15,271 bases of DNA, from contig NZ_JAUSCC010000088.1 of assembly GCF_030651745.1 (NCBI RefSeq), positions 1 through 15,271 of the forward strand, given 5' to 3'. The notes below the pieces were generated by a model. The model saw only the letters and a program-made list of their open reading frames with translations. It did not search any database and was not told the DNA's origin. This DNA is from Methylophaga sp. Its GTDB lineage: Bacteria > Pseudomonadota > Gammaproteobacteria > Nitrosococcales > Methylophagaceae. Below, in pieces: positions 7,001-15,271 of this stretch. Numbering within the stretch: position 1 is the stretch's first letter; each line of letters opens with the position of its first letter. Position numbers and translations under genes: made by a program.

Positions 7001-8153
7001 GGATGACGTATTTGCCCGTCTGGAACGCACTTTAATCGGTAAAGTTGCTGATAAAGGCCCTGGCCTGAAAAAAGGTGACAAAATCACCAAGGCCTATTTG
7101 AAGGGGCTTGAGAAATCACAGTGGTATGACATTCAGATGGCTTCTGATGAATTGAATACCATGCTTGAAGCCACGGCTAACCAAATCAAGCAATACCGTA
7201 CTGATATGGACGAAGCGTTCCAAATCAAGAAAGACAAGCTGACTTCTGGCCATGATTTGGCACCAGGTGTGCAGCGTATGGTCAAAGTATTCTTGGCCGT
7301 TAAACGTCGTATTCAGCCCGGTGATAAATTAGCTGGTCGTCACGGTAACAAAGGTGTTATTTCAAATATCGTTCCTGTTGAAGATATGCCTTACACTCAA
7401 GATGGCCGTCCGGTTGACATCGTATTGAATCCGCTTGGTGTTCCATCGCGGATGAATATCGGTCAGATCCTGGAAGTCCACTTAGGTTGGGCAGCGAAAG
7501 GTCTTGGTTATAAAATCGAAGAAATGCTGCAACAACAACGTGGCATAGCCGAAATCAGAGAATTCTTAGGCAAGATTTATAACACCAGTGGTAAAAAAGA
7601 AGATTTGGATTCGTTAACTGATGAAGAAATCATAGAGCTGGCTGGCAATTTACAAGCGGGTGTTCCAATGGCAACACCGGTCTTTGATGGTGCTGACGAA
7701 GGCGAAATTAAAGCGATGTTGGAACTTGCTGGCTTACCTACAACAGGTCAGGCACAGCTTATAGATGGTCGTACGGGGGAAACATTCCACCGCCCGGTTA
7801 CTATTGGTTACATGCATATCTTGAAACTGAATCACTTGGTTGATGACAAGATGCATGCTCGTTCAACTGGTCCTTACAGCCTGGTTACGCAACAACCGCT
7901 GGGTGGTAAAGCCCAGTTTGGTGGTCAGCGCTTCGGTGAGATGGAGGTATGGGCACTGCAAGCTTATGGTGCTGCTTATACGCTTCAGGAAATGCTGACA
8001 GTCAAATCAGACGATGTGAACGGCCGAACCAAGATCTACAAAAACATCGTTGATGGTGATTATCGGATGGATGCAGGTATGCCTGAATCCTTCAAAGTAT
8101 TAACACGTGAGATTCGCTCACTGGGTATTGATGTCGACCTGGTCGAAGAGTAA
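4077..8153 (+). CDS. rpoB: DNA-directed RNA polymerase subunit beta
   Basis: The beta subunit forms one pincer of RNA polymerase and part of its active site. The protein has 1358 residues (E. coli 1342). The rifampicin pocket at 514-540 (from [13 protein letters not shown] to KRRVSAL) is wild type at Q520, D523, S529, H533, R536, S538 and L540 (E. coli Q513, D516, S522, H526, R529, S531, L533). NFEDS at 818-822 includes E820/D821 (E. coli E813/D814). [12 protein letters not shown] at 1082-1093 carries K1084 and K1092, matching E. coli K1065 and K1073, with Met changed to Leu. The alignment offset rises from +7 to +19 between these blocks, so the extra length sits mainly in the lineage-variable insert region around 920-1060. 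GAGGTG at 4065-4070 supports the ATG. Confidence 0.99.
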   Translation: MAYTFTEKKRIRKDFGKRPSVLTVPNLLATQVNSYQDFLQMAVPADERNAMGLHAAFESVFPIKSHTGMAELQYVSYRLGTPAFDVKECQLRGVTYAAPLRVKMRLVIYDKDAPAKSKVVKDIKEQEVYMGEIPLMTEKGNFVINGTERVIVSQLHRSPGVFFDSDKGKTHSSGKILYNARVIPYRGSWLDFEFDPKDAVFVRIDRRRKLPASILLRALDYSNQEILEIFFENDTFTRKGDGFELALEPQRLRGQSVPFEILNPEGEVIVEAERQITGRHIRQMEKAAMTTLAVPATYLVGKVIAKDVIDPATGELLANANDEITSDLLESFERFGINVIDTIFANDLDHGPYMSDTLRLDETRSALEAKVEIYRMMRPGEPPTEDAAQNLFTSLFFSQDRYDLSNVGRMKFNRRLGREELDGEGILSKEDIVAVLKELIGIRNGFGVVDDIDHLGNRRVRSVGEMAENQFRVGLVRVERAVRERLSIAESEGLMPQQLINAKPVAAAIKEFFGSSQLSQFMDQNNPLSEVTHKRRVSALGPGGLTRERAGFEVRDVHPTHYGRVCPIETPEGPNIGLINSLACYARTNQYGFIETPYRKVIDGKATEEIVYLSAIDEGEYRIAQATINLNDDFSIADNMVPCRHKNEFSLMPSEQVQLMDVSPRQVVSVAASLIPFLEHDDANRALMGSNMQRQAVPTLRADKPLVGTGMERVVAQDSGVMVTAKRGGEVDSVDASRIVIRVNDDETEDNESGVDIYNLIKYARSNQSTTINQRPIVKPGDIVAKGDVLADGPSTDKGELALGQNILVAFMPWNGYNFEDSILLSERVVEEDRFTTIHIQELNCLARDTKLGTEEITGDIPNVSESALAKLDESGIVYVGAEVKPGDILVGKVTPKGETQLTPEEKLLRAIFGEKAADVKDSSLRVPSGTYGTVVDVQVFTRDGVEKDERTRQIEKAELEKVWADLKDQHRIMVDDVFARLERTLIGKVADKGPGLKKGDKITKAYLKGLEKSQWYDIQMASDELNTMLEATANQIKQYRTDMDEAFQIKKDKLTSGHDLAPGVQRMVKVFLAVKRRIQPGDKLAGRHGNKGVISNIVPVEDMPYTQDGRPVDIVLNPLGVPSRMNIGQILEVHLGWAAKGLGYKIEEMLQQQRGIAEIREFLGKIYNTSGKKEDLDSLTDEEIIELAGNLQAGVPMATPVFDGADEGEIKAMLELAGLPTTGQAQLIDGRTGETFHRPVTIGYMHILKLNHLVDDKMHARSTGPYSLVTQQPLGGKAQFGGQRFGEMEVWALQAYGAAYTLQEMLTVKSDDVNGRTKIYKNIVDGDYRMDAGMPESFKVLTREIRSLGIDVDLVEE

Positions 8154-8179
8154 AACGCGAACCCGATAATCAGGACATA

Positions 8180-8194
8180 TGTCGTTTAACGACA
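8180..8194 (+). other. Small hairpin in the rpoB-rpoC spacer
   Basis: TGTCG (8180-8184) pairs with CGACA (8190-8194) around TTTAA, ending two bases before the rpoC Shine-Dalgarno GGAG (8197-8200). It may keep the ribosome binding site open or be incidental. The spacer is 54 bases, and no promoter or terminator is visible in it. Confidence 0.4.
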
Positions 8195-8207
8195 GCGGAG
8201 AAAAAAT

Positions 8208-11200
8208 ATGAAAGATTTGCTTAACATGTTAAAGCAACAAACGCAGCCGGAAGAGTTCGATGCTATTCGCATCGGCTTGGCTTCGCCAAAAATGGTGCGT
8301 TCATGGTCATTTGGTGAAGTTAAAAAACCAGAAACCATCAACTACCGTACTTTTAAGCCAGAACGTGAAGGTTTGTTCTGCTGCAAGATCTTTGGTCCAG
8401 TTAAAGACTACGAATGTCTTTGTGGTAAATACAAGCGCCTGAAACATCGCGGTGTTATCTGCGAAAAATGTGGCGTTGAAGTTACCGTGGCAAAAGTTCG
8501 TCGTGAGCGCATGGGGCACATTGAACTTGCCAGCCCGGTTGCACACATTTGGTTTTTGAAATCATTGCCATCACGTATTTCATTGTTCTTGGACATGACT
8601 TTACGTGATATCGAACGTGTTTTATATTTCGAAGCATTTATCGTTGTTGATCCTGGCATGACTCCGTTAGAAAGAGGCCAATTACTTTCTGATGAAATGT
8701 ACATGCAAGCCGTTGAAGAATATGGCGAAGAGTTTGATGCTCGCATGGGTGCCGAAGCTGTTCAAGAACTGCTGAGAAGCATTGACCTGACAAAAGAAGT
8801 CGATGTCATCCGTGATCAGATTGAAGGCACCAATTCAGAAACCAAGATCAAGAAATTGACCAAACGTCTGAAATTAATGGAAGCCTTCCTGGATTCTGGT
8901 AACAAACCAGAATGGATGGTCATGGAAGTGTTACCGGTATTACCACCAGATTTACGTCCGTTGGTTCCATTGGATGGTGGTCGTTTTGCTACATCTGATC
9001 TTAACGATCTGTATCGCCGCGTAATCAACCGTAATAACCGTTTGAAACGTCTGCTGGATTTAAATGCACCAGACATTATCGTGCGTAACGAAAAACGTAT
9101 GCTGCAGGAATCTGTAGATGCGTTATTGGATAACGGTCGTCGTGGTCGTGCGATCACCGGTACCAACCGTATGCCATTAAAATCTTTGGCCGATATGATC
9201 AAAGGTAAACAAGGTCGTTTCCGTCAAAACTTGCTGGGTAAACGTGTCGATTATTCTGGCCGTTCAGTAATCGTGGTTGGTCCATACTTAAAGTTACATC
9301 AATGTGGTCTGCCGAAAAAAATGGCATTGGAACTGTTTAAACCATTTATTTACGGCAAACTTGAGCGTAGTGGTCAAGCCACCACAATCAAAGCTGCCAA
9401 AAAAATGGTAGAACGTGAAGGACCGGAAGTTTGGGATATTCTTGAAGAAGTTATTCGCGAACATCCAGTGTTACTTAACCGTGCACCAACACTGCATCGT
9501 TTAGGTATCCAGGCGTTCGAACCATTATTGATTGAAGGTAAAGCGATCCAGTTGCACCCGTTAGTCTGTGCGGCCTATAACGCCGACTTTGACGGTGACC
9601 AAATGGCGGTTCACGTACCTTTGTCATTAGAAGCACAGCTTGAAGCACGTTCATTGATGATGGCGACAAATAATATTTTGTCACCAGCCAATGGCGAGCC
9701 AATCATTATTCCTTCACAAGACGTGGTATTGGGTCTGTATTACATGACTCGATCTTTAGTCAATGAGAAAGGTGAAGGTAGCCGTTTTGCTGATATTGCA
9801 GAACTGAGACGTGCTTATGACAATAAAGTAGTTTCATTACATGCCAAAGTAATGGTTCGTATTGATGAAACAGACGTAACGTTGCCTGAACCAGAACAAA
9901 ACCGCACTATCCGTGTTGAAACAACTGTGGGTCGTGCAATGCTGTTCAGTATTGTGCCAAAAGGACTACCATTCTCAGTAGTTGATCGCACGATGACTAA
10001 GAAAGCCATCGGTGATCTGATCAATACTTGCTACCGTCGTTTAGGCTTGAAAGATACGGTAATTTTTGCAGATCAACTGATGTATCTGGGCTTTGCTCAG
10101 GCCACTATGTCAGGTGCGTCGGTTTGTGCCGATGATATGGTTATTCCTGAAGCAAAAGGTAGCATCCTGGCTAAAGCTGAAGCTGAAGTTGAAGAAATTG
10201 CAACGCAATATGCTTCAGGTCTGGTTACAGATGGTGAACGTTACAACAAGATCATCGATATCTGGTCACGTACCAATGATCAAATCGCTAAAGCGATGAT
10301 GGATGGTCTGGGTACTGACACGGTACTTGATGCTGAAGGTAACAAAGTACAACAACAGTCGATGAACTCTATCTATATGATGGCTGATTCAGGTGCTCGT
10401 GGTAGTGCGGCTCAGATTCGTCAGTTAGCAGGTATGCGTGGTTTGATGGCTAAACCAGATGGTTCTATCATCGAAACGCCAATCACCGCTAACTTCCGTG
10501 AAGGTCTGGACGTTTTACAGTACTTCATCTCAACCCATGGTGCTCGTAAAGGTTTGGCGGATACCGCTTTGAAAACAGCTAACTCAGGTTATCTGACTCG
10601 TCGTTTGGTTGACGTGTCACAAGATCTGGTTGTTATCGAAGATGATTGTGGTACCACCAAAGGTATCAGCATGACGCCAATTATCGAAGGTGGTGATGTT
10701 GTTGAAGCCTTGGGTGAACGTGTATTGGGTCGAGTCGTATCCGAAGATGTTCTGAACAGTGACGGTGATGTTGTGTTGAGCGCTGGTCATATGATCGACG
10801 AAGCATCGGTAACCAAACTGGAACGTGAAGGTATTGACGAAGTTATGGTTCGCAGTGCGATTACCTGTGAATCACGCTACGGTGTATGTGCGTCTTGTTA
10901 TGGCCGTGACTTAGGTCGTGGTCATAAGATTAACGTCGGTGAGGCTGTAGGTGTTATTGCTGCACAATCAATCGGTGAACCTGGTACTCAGTTAACCATG
11001 CGTACCTTCCACATCGGTGGTGCTGCATCTCGTACCGCGGCTGATAACTCAGTTGTATTGAAATTTAAAGGACGTATCCGTTACTTCAACATCAAGTCTG
11101 TTGAAAACTCGGCTGGAAAATTCATTGCCGTTTCCCGTTCAGGTGAATTGCATCTGATTGATGAAAATGGTCGTGAGCGTGAGCGTTATAAGATCCCTTA

Positions 11201-12401
11201 CGGTGCTGAAATAGCTGTAGCAGATGATGATGCGGTAGAAGCAGGACAGATTGTTGCAACATGGGATCCGCATACTCACCCGGTTGTAACCGAAGTTAAA
11301 GGCCACATCCGATTAAGTGATTTGGTCGAAGGCGTAACGGTTGATAAACAGGTTGACGAGGTCACTGGTCTGACCAGTTTAATTATCCGTGAACCAAAAC
11401 AACGTAGTAGTGCTGCCAAAGATATGCGTCCAATGGTTAAATTGATTGATGACCATGGTAATGACGTTAATATTGTAGGTACCAATATTCCAGCTGAATA
11501 CTTCTTACCGGGTGGTGCGATTGTTCGTGTTACTGATGGTATGGAAGTGGAGATCGGTGACATCCTGGCACGTATCCCGCAGGAAAGCAGTAAAACGCGT
11601 GACATCACTGGTGGTTTACCACGTGTAGCCGACTTGTTTGAAGCACGTAAACCGAAAGATCCAGCATTGATGGCTGAAATCAGCGGTACCATTAGCTTTG
11701 GTAAAGAAACCAAAGGTAAGCAACGTTTAATCATTACACCTAAAGAAGGTGAGCCGCATGAAGAGCTGATTCCAAAATGGCGTCATGTTTCAGTGTTTGA
11801 AGGTGAGCACATTGAAAAAGGTGAAATGATTGTTGATGGACCGGAAGATCCGCATGATATCTTGCGTTTGAAAGGTATTCTGGCATTAGCGAACTATATG
11901 GTCAGCGAAGTTCAGGAAGTTTACCGTTTGCAAGGCGTTAAGATTAACGATAAGCACATCGAAGTCATTGTTAGACAGATGTTGCGTAAAGTTGAAATCG
12001 ATGCCGTTGGTGACAGTAAGTTCCTGAAAGGCGAGCAGGTAGAATTTGATCGTGTATTAGATGCAAATGATGAGTTAGTCGGCCAGAATAAAATGGGTGT
12101 TTTGTTTACACCTATGCTGCTCGGTATTACTAAAGCTTCATTGGCAACTGACTCGTTCATTTCAGCTGCATCGTTCCAGGAAACAACACGCGTTCTGACT
12201 GATGCTGCTGTAACCGGTAAGAGTGACAGTTTACGTGGTCTGAAAGAGAACGTAATTGTTGGTCGACTGATTCCGGCTGGTACAGGTTTGGCTTATCATA
12301 AAGAACGCCAACGTCGTCGCCAGGGTGGTAAACCCGCTGCAGCTGAACCTGTAGTCGAAGTGGTTGAAAATAGTGAGGAAGAAATTAACGAGGCTTCGTA
12401 A
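8208..12401 (+). CDS. rpoC: DNA-directed RNA polymerase subunit beta-prime
   Basis: Beta-prime carries the catalytic centre of RNA polymerase. The protein has 1397 residues (E. coli 1407) and matches E. coli numbering through most of its length. The first zinc site is C70, C72, C85 and C88. The Mg-binding loop [12 protein letters not shown] has D460, D462 and D464. The second zinc site is C814, C887, C894 and C897. The bridge-helix/trigger-loop block [19 protein letters not shown], then FHIGGAASR, is intact. The C-terminal tail after [14 protein letters not shown] is acidic and shorter than in E. coli. GGAG at 8197-8200 supports the ATG. It is co-transcribed with rpoB and ends at a cluster of hairpins. 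Confidence 0.99.
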   Translation: MKDLLNMLKQQTQPEEFDAIRIGLASPKMVRSWSFGEVKKPETINYRTFKPEREGLFCCKIFGPVKDYECLCGKYKRLKHRGVICEKCGVEVTVAKVRRERMGHIELASPVAHIWFLKSLPSRISLFLDMTLRDIERVLYFEAFIVVDPGMTPLERGQLLSDEMYMQAVEEYGEEFDARMGAEAVQELLRSIDLTKEVDVIRDQIEGTNSETKIKKLTKRLKLMEAFLDSGNKPEWMVMEVLPVLPPDLRPLVPLDGGRFATSDLNDLYRRVINRNNRLKRLLDLNAPDIIVRNEKRMLQESVDALLDNGRRGRAITGTNRMPLKSLADMIKGKQGRFRQNLLGKRVDYSGRSVIVVGPYLKLHQCGLPKKMALELFKPFIYGKLERSGQATTIKAAKKMVEREGPEVWDILEEVIREHPVLLNRAPTLHRLGIQAFEPLLIEGKAIQLHPLVCAAYNADFDGDQMAVHVPLSLEAQLEARSLMMATNNILSPANGEPIIIPSQDVVLGLYYMTRSLVNEKGEGSRFADIAELRRAYDNKVVSLHAKVMVRIDETDVTLPEPEQNRTIRVETTVGRAMLFSIVPKGLPFSVVDRTMTKKAIGDLINTCYRRLGLKDTVIFADQLMYLGFAQATMSGASVCADDMVIPEAKGSILAKAEAEVEEIATQYASGLVTDGERYNKIIDIWSRTNDQIAKAMMDGLGTDTVLDAEGNKVQQQSMNSIYMMADSGARGSAAQIRQLAGMRGLMAKPDGSIIETPITANFREGLDVLQYFISTHGARKGLADTALKTANSGYLTRRLVDVSQDLVVIEDDCGTTKGISMTPIIEGGDVVEALGERVLGRVVSEDVLNSDGDVVLSAGHMIDEASVTKLEREGIDEVMVRSAITCESRYGVCASCYGRDLGRGHKINVGEAVGVIAAQSIGEPGTQLTMRTFHIGGAASRTAADNSVVLKFKGRIRYFNIKSVENSAGKFIAVSRSGELHLIDENGRERERYKIPYGAEIAVADDDAVEAGQIVATWDPHTHPVVTEVKGHIRLSDLVEGVTVDKQVDEVTGLTSLIIREPKQRSSAAKDMRPMVKLIDDHGNDVNIVGTNIPAEYFLPGGAIVRVTDGMEVEIGDILARIPQESSKTRDITGGLPRVADLFEARKPKDPALMAEISGTISFGKETKGKQRLIITPKEGEPHEELIPKWRHVSVFEGEHIEKGEMIVDGPEDPHDILRLKGILALANYMVSEVQEVYRLQGVKINDKHIEVIVRQMLRKVEIDAVGDSKFLKGEQVEFDRVLDANDELVGQNKMGVLFTPMLLGITKASLATDSFISAASFQETTRVLTDAAVTGKSDSLRGLKENVIVGRLIPAGTGLAYHKERQRRRQGGKPAAAEPVVEVVENSEEEINEAS

Positions 12402-12432
12402 AAGAAGCCTTGACGCAATGCTTTGTTGCGTT
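12391..12432 (+). other. Two tandem hairpins at the rpoC 3' end
   Basis: AGGCTTC (12391-12397) pairs with GAAGCCT (12404-12410), so the rpoC stop codon sits in the loop. ACGCAA (12413-12418) pairs with TTGCGT (12426-12431). Neither is followed by a T-run. They precede the real terminator and may stabilise the mRNA end or slow the polymerase. Confidence 0.6.
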
Positions 12433-12439
12433 GTAAAAT
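12410..12439 (+). promoter_or_regulatory. Candidate sigma-70 promoter upstream of the rpoC terminator
   Basis: TTGACG (12410-12415, 5/6 to consensus) and TAAAAT (12434-12439, 5/6) are separated by 18 bases. It is the best promoter-like pair in the rpoC-rpsL spacer and could serve the str operon. The predicted start (~12446) lies before the terminator hairpin at 12453-12475, so such a transcript would meet that hairpin at once. Hence it is either an attenuated promoter or a chance match. Confidence 0.35.
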
Positions 12440-12452
12440 TCCTCTTCTTTGT

Positions 12453-12480
12453 CGGGCATCCTTTTCGGGTGCCCGCTTTT
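12453..12480 (+). terminator. Intrinsic terminator after rpoC
   Basis: CGGGCA (12453-12458) pairs with TGCCCG (12470-12475), extended inward by TCC with GGG (one G-U), for a 9-bp stem with a 5-base loop. It is followed by CTTTT (12476-12480). This separates the rpoBC transcript from rpsL-rpsG-fusA. The remaining 71 bases to rpsL show no second clear promoter; TAGAAT at 12483-12488 lacks a credible -35. Confidence 0.88.
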
Positions 12481-12551
12481 ACTAGAATGGTAATGCGAGA
12501 AGATTCAGTATCGCAGGCTACCATCAATAGATATTTGTTAAGGTTGTATTA

Positions 12552-12926
12552 ATGGCAACAATTAATCAGTTGGTTCGCAAGCCAAGAGTTAAACAGAAGA
12601 AAAAGAATAACGTACCAGCTCTGCAGGCATGTCCTCAGCGTCGTGGTGTTTGTACTCGTGTTTATACGACAACGCCTAAGAAACCAAACTCTGCGATGCG
12701 TAAAGTCGCTCGTGTACGTTTAACAAATGGTTTTGAAGTGACTTCATACATTGGTGGTGAAGGTCATAATCTGCAAGAGCATAGCGTTGTATTAATTCGC
12801 GGTGGTCGTGTAAAAGATTTGCCTGGTGTGCGTTATCACACCGTGCGTGGTGCTCTGGATACCTCTGGTGTTTCTGCGCGTCGTCAAGGCCGCTCAAAAT
12901 ACGGTGCAAAACGTCCTAAAGGTTAA
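12552..12926 (+). CDS. rpsL: 30S ribosomal protein S12
   Basis: S12 lies at the decoding centre of the small subunit and controls accuracy. The protein has 124 residues, as in E. coli. It reads [12 protein letters not shown], then [42 protein letters not shown] and [13 protein letters not shown]. The two lysines at which streptomycin-resistance mutations arise are unchanged: K43 in TPKKPNSA and K88 in RVKDLPG (K42 and K87 without Met). The segment at residues 12-20 (RVKQKKKNN) is more lysine-rich than in E. coli. AAGG at about 12540-12543 is a modest Shine-Dalgarno. It is the first gene of the str operon (rpsL-rpsG-fusA, often followed by tuf). Confidence 0.99.
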   Translation: MATINQLVRKPRVKQKKKNNVPALQACPQRRGVCTRVYTTTPKKPNSAMRKVARVRLTNGFEVTSYIGGEGHNLQEHSVVLIRGGRVKDLPGVRYHTVRGALDTSGVSARRQGRSKYGAKRPKG

Positions 12927-12963
12927 TCTTTAGGTAAGCACTGAGCGTAAATTAAAGTTTTAG

Positions 12964-13443
<480 letters not shown>

Positions 13444-13451
13444 GTTATACC

Positions 13452-13480
13452 CTTGCCTGACTAGACTCAGGCAAGATTTT
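13452..13480 (+). terminator. Terminator-like hairpin between rpsG and fusA
   Basis: CTTGCCTGA (13452-13460) and TCAGGCAAG (13467-13475) form a perfect 9-bp stem with a 6-base loop, followed by ATTTTGTTCTTT. It resembles an intrinsic terminator with a broken U-tract, so partial termination within the str operon is plausible. Alternatively it is the hairpin partner of the boxA-like element directly after it, as in rRNA leaders where a hairpin precedes boxA. Confidence 0.7.
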
Positions 13481-13491
13481 GTTCTTTAACA
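13480..13491 (+). promoter_or_regulatory. boxA-like antitermination element upstream of fusA
   Basis: TGTTCTTTAACA matches the E. coli rRNA-operon boxA (TGCTCTTTAACA) at 11 of 12 positions. BoxA RNA is bound by NusB with NusE (S10) to make polymerase resistant to Rho and pausing. It lies four bases after a 9-bp hairpin and 25 bases before the fusA start. A functional role in a protein-coding operon is inference; no boxC-like sequence was seen. Confidence 0.5.
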
Positions 13492-13516
13492 TTGTTGATC
13501 GTAAAGAGTAGCTATA

Positions 13517-15271
13517 GTGGCACGTAGTACACCTATTAATAGATACCGGAATATAGGCATCATGGCGCATATCGACGCGGGTAAAACCACGACGACTGAG
13601 CGCGTGCTGTTTTACACCGGCATATCACACAAAATTGGTGAAGTCCACGACGGTGCCGCTACTATGGACTGGATGGAACAGGAGCAAGAGCGAGGTATTA
13701 CCATTACTTCGGCTGCGACTACCTGCTTCTGGGCCGGTATGGATCAACAATTCCCACAACACCGAATTAATATCATTGATACACCAGGTCACGTTGACTT
13801 CACAATTGAAGTCGAACGTTCTTTGCGTGTACTCGATGGTGCTGTTGCTGTTTTTTGTGCTGTAGGTGGTGTAGAACCTCAGTCAGAAACCGTCTGGCGC
13901 CAAGCAAATAAATATCATGTTCCCCGTCTTGCTTTTGTGAACAAGATGGATCGTCAGGGAGCTGATTTCATTCGTGTAGTCGAGCAAATCCAAAAACGTT
14001 TAGGTTCCAGACCAGTGGTTATGCAATTACCAATTGGTGCTGAAGAACGCTTTGAAGGCGTTGTTGATTTGATTAGGATGCAAGCTATTTATTGGAATCA
14101 GGACGATATGGGAGTGACTTATGATGCTCGCGATATCCCTGCTGAGATGCTTTCCGAATGTCAACACTATCGCGAACAATTAGTTGAAGCCGCAGCTGAA
14201 GCTAATGAAGAATTATTAAATCAATATCTTGAAACCGGTGAGCTGACCGATGAACAAATCAAACAAGGTATTCGATCACAAACTTTAGCGAATCAAGTTG
14301 TACCTGCATTTTGTGGATCGGCATTCAAAAATAAAGGGGTTCAAGCTGTATTGGACGCCGTTGTTGAATACTTGCCATCACCTACGGAAGTGCCAGCAAT
14401 TAAAGGCCTTATTGATGTTGATAAGGAAGAGTACGGCACACGGCAAGCAGATGATAAAGAACCGTTTGCTGCCCTAGCATTTAAAATCGCTACCGATCCG
14501 TTTGTTGGTACTTTAACTTTCTTCCGCGTTTATTCTGGCGCATTAAAGTCTGGAGATGCAGTCTTTAATCCTGTCAAAGGTAAAAAAGAGCGCATCGGTC
14601 GTTTAGTGCAGATGCATGCTAACAGTAGAGAAGAAATCACTGAAGTGTTTGCTGGTGATATTGCTGCAGCCATTGGTTTGAAAGATACAACAACCGGTGA
14701 AACGCTTTGTGATCCAGAGCATGTGATTACTTTAGAGCGTATGGATTTTCCTGAGCCAGTCATCTCGGTTGCTATTGAACCAAGAACTCAGGCAGATCAG
14801 GAAAAAATGGGTATTGCTTTAGGTAAGCTTGCTAAAGAAGATCCTTCTTTTCGTGTTCGTACCGATGAAGAATCAGCTCAAACCATAATTGCCGGCATGG
14901 GCGAGTTACACCTCGATATTATTATCGATCGCATGAAACGTGAATTCGGTGTTGATGCCAATGTAGGTGCACCACAGGTTGCTTACAGAGAAACTATCCG
15001 TAAAAAAGTCGAATCTGAAGGCAAGTTTGTGCGCCAAAGTGGCGGCCGTGGCCAGTATGGACACGTCTGGTTGCGTTTGGAGCCAATGCCTGCAGGAAGT
15101 GGATATGCCTTTGAAAATGCCACGATCGGCGGAACAGTTCCAAAAGAATACATTTCATCTGTAGATAAAGGTATACAAGAGCAGATGAAAAATGGTGTAA
15201 TAGCCGGCTACCCTGTGGAAGATGTCAAAGTAACTTTGTTTGACGGTTCTTACCATGATGTCGATTCAAAT
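13517..15271 (+). CDS. fusA: Elongation factor G (3' end outside window)
   Basis: EF-G drives translocation and, with RRF, ribosome recycling. The frame is open without a stop from GTG 13517 to the window end, giving 585 residues of about 700; the end of domain IV and domain V are missing. The GTG start gives [20 protein letters not shown], aligned with E. coli MARTTPIARYRNIG; the next ATG (13562) would cut into the P-loop. Motifs are P-loop AHIDAGKTT (17-25), switch I RGITI (59-63), DTPGH (88-92) and NKMD (142-145). C114 and C266 match the E. coli cysteine pair that I recall as forming a disulfide under oxidation. Close identity (for example [13 protein letters not shown]) points to canonical FusA rather than a paralogue. 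The Shine-Dalgarno is weak (AAGAG at 13504-13508). Confidence 0.97.
   Translation, partial: MARSTPINRYRNIGIMAHIDAGKTTTTERVLFYTGISHKIGEVHDGAATMDWMEQEQERGITITSAATTCFWAGMDQQFPQHRINIIDTPGHVDFTIEVERSLRVLDGAVAVFCAVGGVEPQSETVWRQANKYHVPRLAFVNKMDRQGADFIRVVEQIQKRLGSRPVVMQLPIGAEERFEGVVDLIRMQAIYWNQDDMGVTYDARDIPAEMLSECQHYREQLVEAAAEANEELLNQYLETGELTDEQIKQGIRSQTLANQVVPAFCGSAFKNKGVQAVLDAVVEYLPSPTEVPAIKGLIDVDKEEYGTRQADDKEPFAALAFKIATDPFVGTLTFFRVYSGALKSGDAVFNPVKGKKERIGRLVQMHANSREEITEVFAGDIAAAIGLKDTTTGETLCDPEHVITLERMDFPEPVISVAIEPRTQADQEKMGIALGKLAKEDPSFRVRTDEESAQTIIAGMGELHLDIIIDRMKREFGVDANVGAPQVAYRETIRKKVESEGKFVRQSGGRGQYGHVWLRLEPMPAGSGYAFENATIGGTVPKEYISSVDKGIQEQMKNGVIAGYPVEDVKVTLFDGSYHDVDSN

Noticed and set aside
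11276..11734. 152-codon minus-strand frame inside rpoC
   Set aside because: Antisense shadow of conserved rpoC coding sequence with no recognisable product or initiation signals.
12364..12552. 62-codon frame across the end of rpoC and the spacer
   Set aside because: It overlaps the rpoC tail and passes through the terminator; no family resemblance or Shine-Dalgarno.
13479..13507. Possible fusA promoter (TTGTTC, 17 bases, TAAAGA)
   Set aside because: Only 3 of 6 matches in each box; the boxA resemblance explains the same bases better.
13635..13865. 76-codon + strand frame inside fusA
   Set aside because: Out of frame with EF-G, which reads continuously from GTG 13517 through all GTPase motifs.

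Overview
This window is a core housekeeping locus of a gammaproteobacterium. It holds the 3' end of tuf, tRNA-Trp, secE, nusG, rplK, rplA, rplJ, rplL, rpoB, rpoC, rpsL, rpsG and the first ~83% of fusA, all on the + strand. The protein sequences are Escherichia/Pseudomonas-like: RpoC numbering matches E. coli through the active site, and NusG, L11, L12 and S12 align almost without gaps. Base composition looks moderate (mid-40s % GC by eye). The tuf-tRNA-Trp-secE order and the protein character fit a non-enteric gammaproteobacterium. A Methylophaga-like (Thiotrichales) methylotroph is one guess, held with low confidence.

Layout. 1-480 is the C-terminal part of EF-Tu, and 536-611 is tRNA-Trp behind a perfect hairpin and a TATAAT box. 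649-2737 carries secE, nusG, rplK and rplA, with a likely L1 autoregulatory element before rplK and a one-base rplK/rplA overlap. 2738-2947 is the longest gene-free stretch (210 bases) and is a highly structured L10-type leader. 2948-3907 is rplJ-rplL. 3908-4076 holds a strong attenuator and two more hairpins. 4077-12401 is rpoB-rpoC. 12402-12551 contains the rpoC terminator and the boundary with the str operon. 12552-15271 is rpsL, rpsG and fusA, with a hairpin and a boxA-like element between rpsG and fusA. No stretch over 300 bases lacks a gene.

The genes supply the ribosomal GTPase-stalk region (L11, L10, L12), the L1 stalk, the stalk-dependent GTPases EF-Tu and EF-G, the decoding-centre proteins S12 and S7, the RNA polymerase beta and beta-prime subunits, the NusG factor linking polymerase and ribosome, and the SecE translocase subunit. 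Between-gene RNA structures presumably set the different output levels, for example much more L12 than RNA polymerase.

I found no new multi-gene system, defence island, mobile element or CRISPR array. The interesting signals are small. L10 has an 11-residue tandem repeat in its C-terminal tail, which predicts three L12 dimers per stalk. The rplJ Shine-Dalgarno is presented in a hairpin loop with a GTG start. A hairpin plus an 11/12 boxA match lies before fusA. A promoter-like element lies just upstream of the rpoC terminator.
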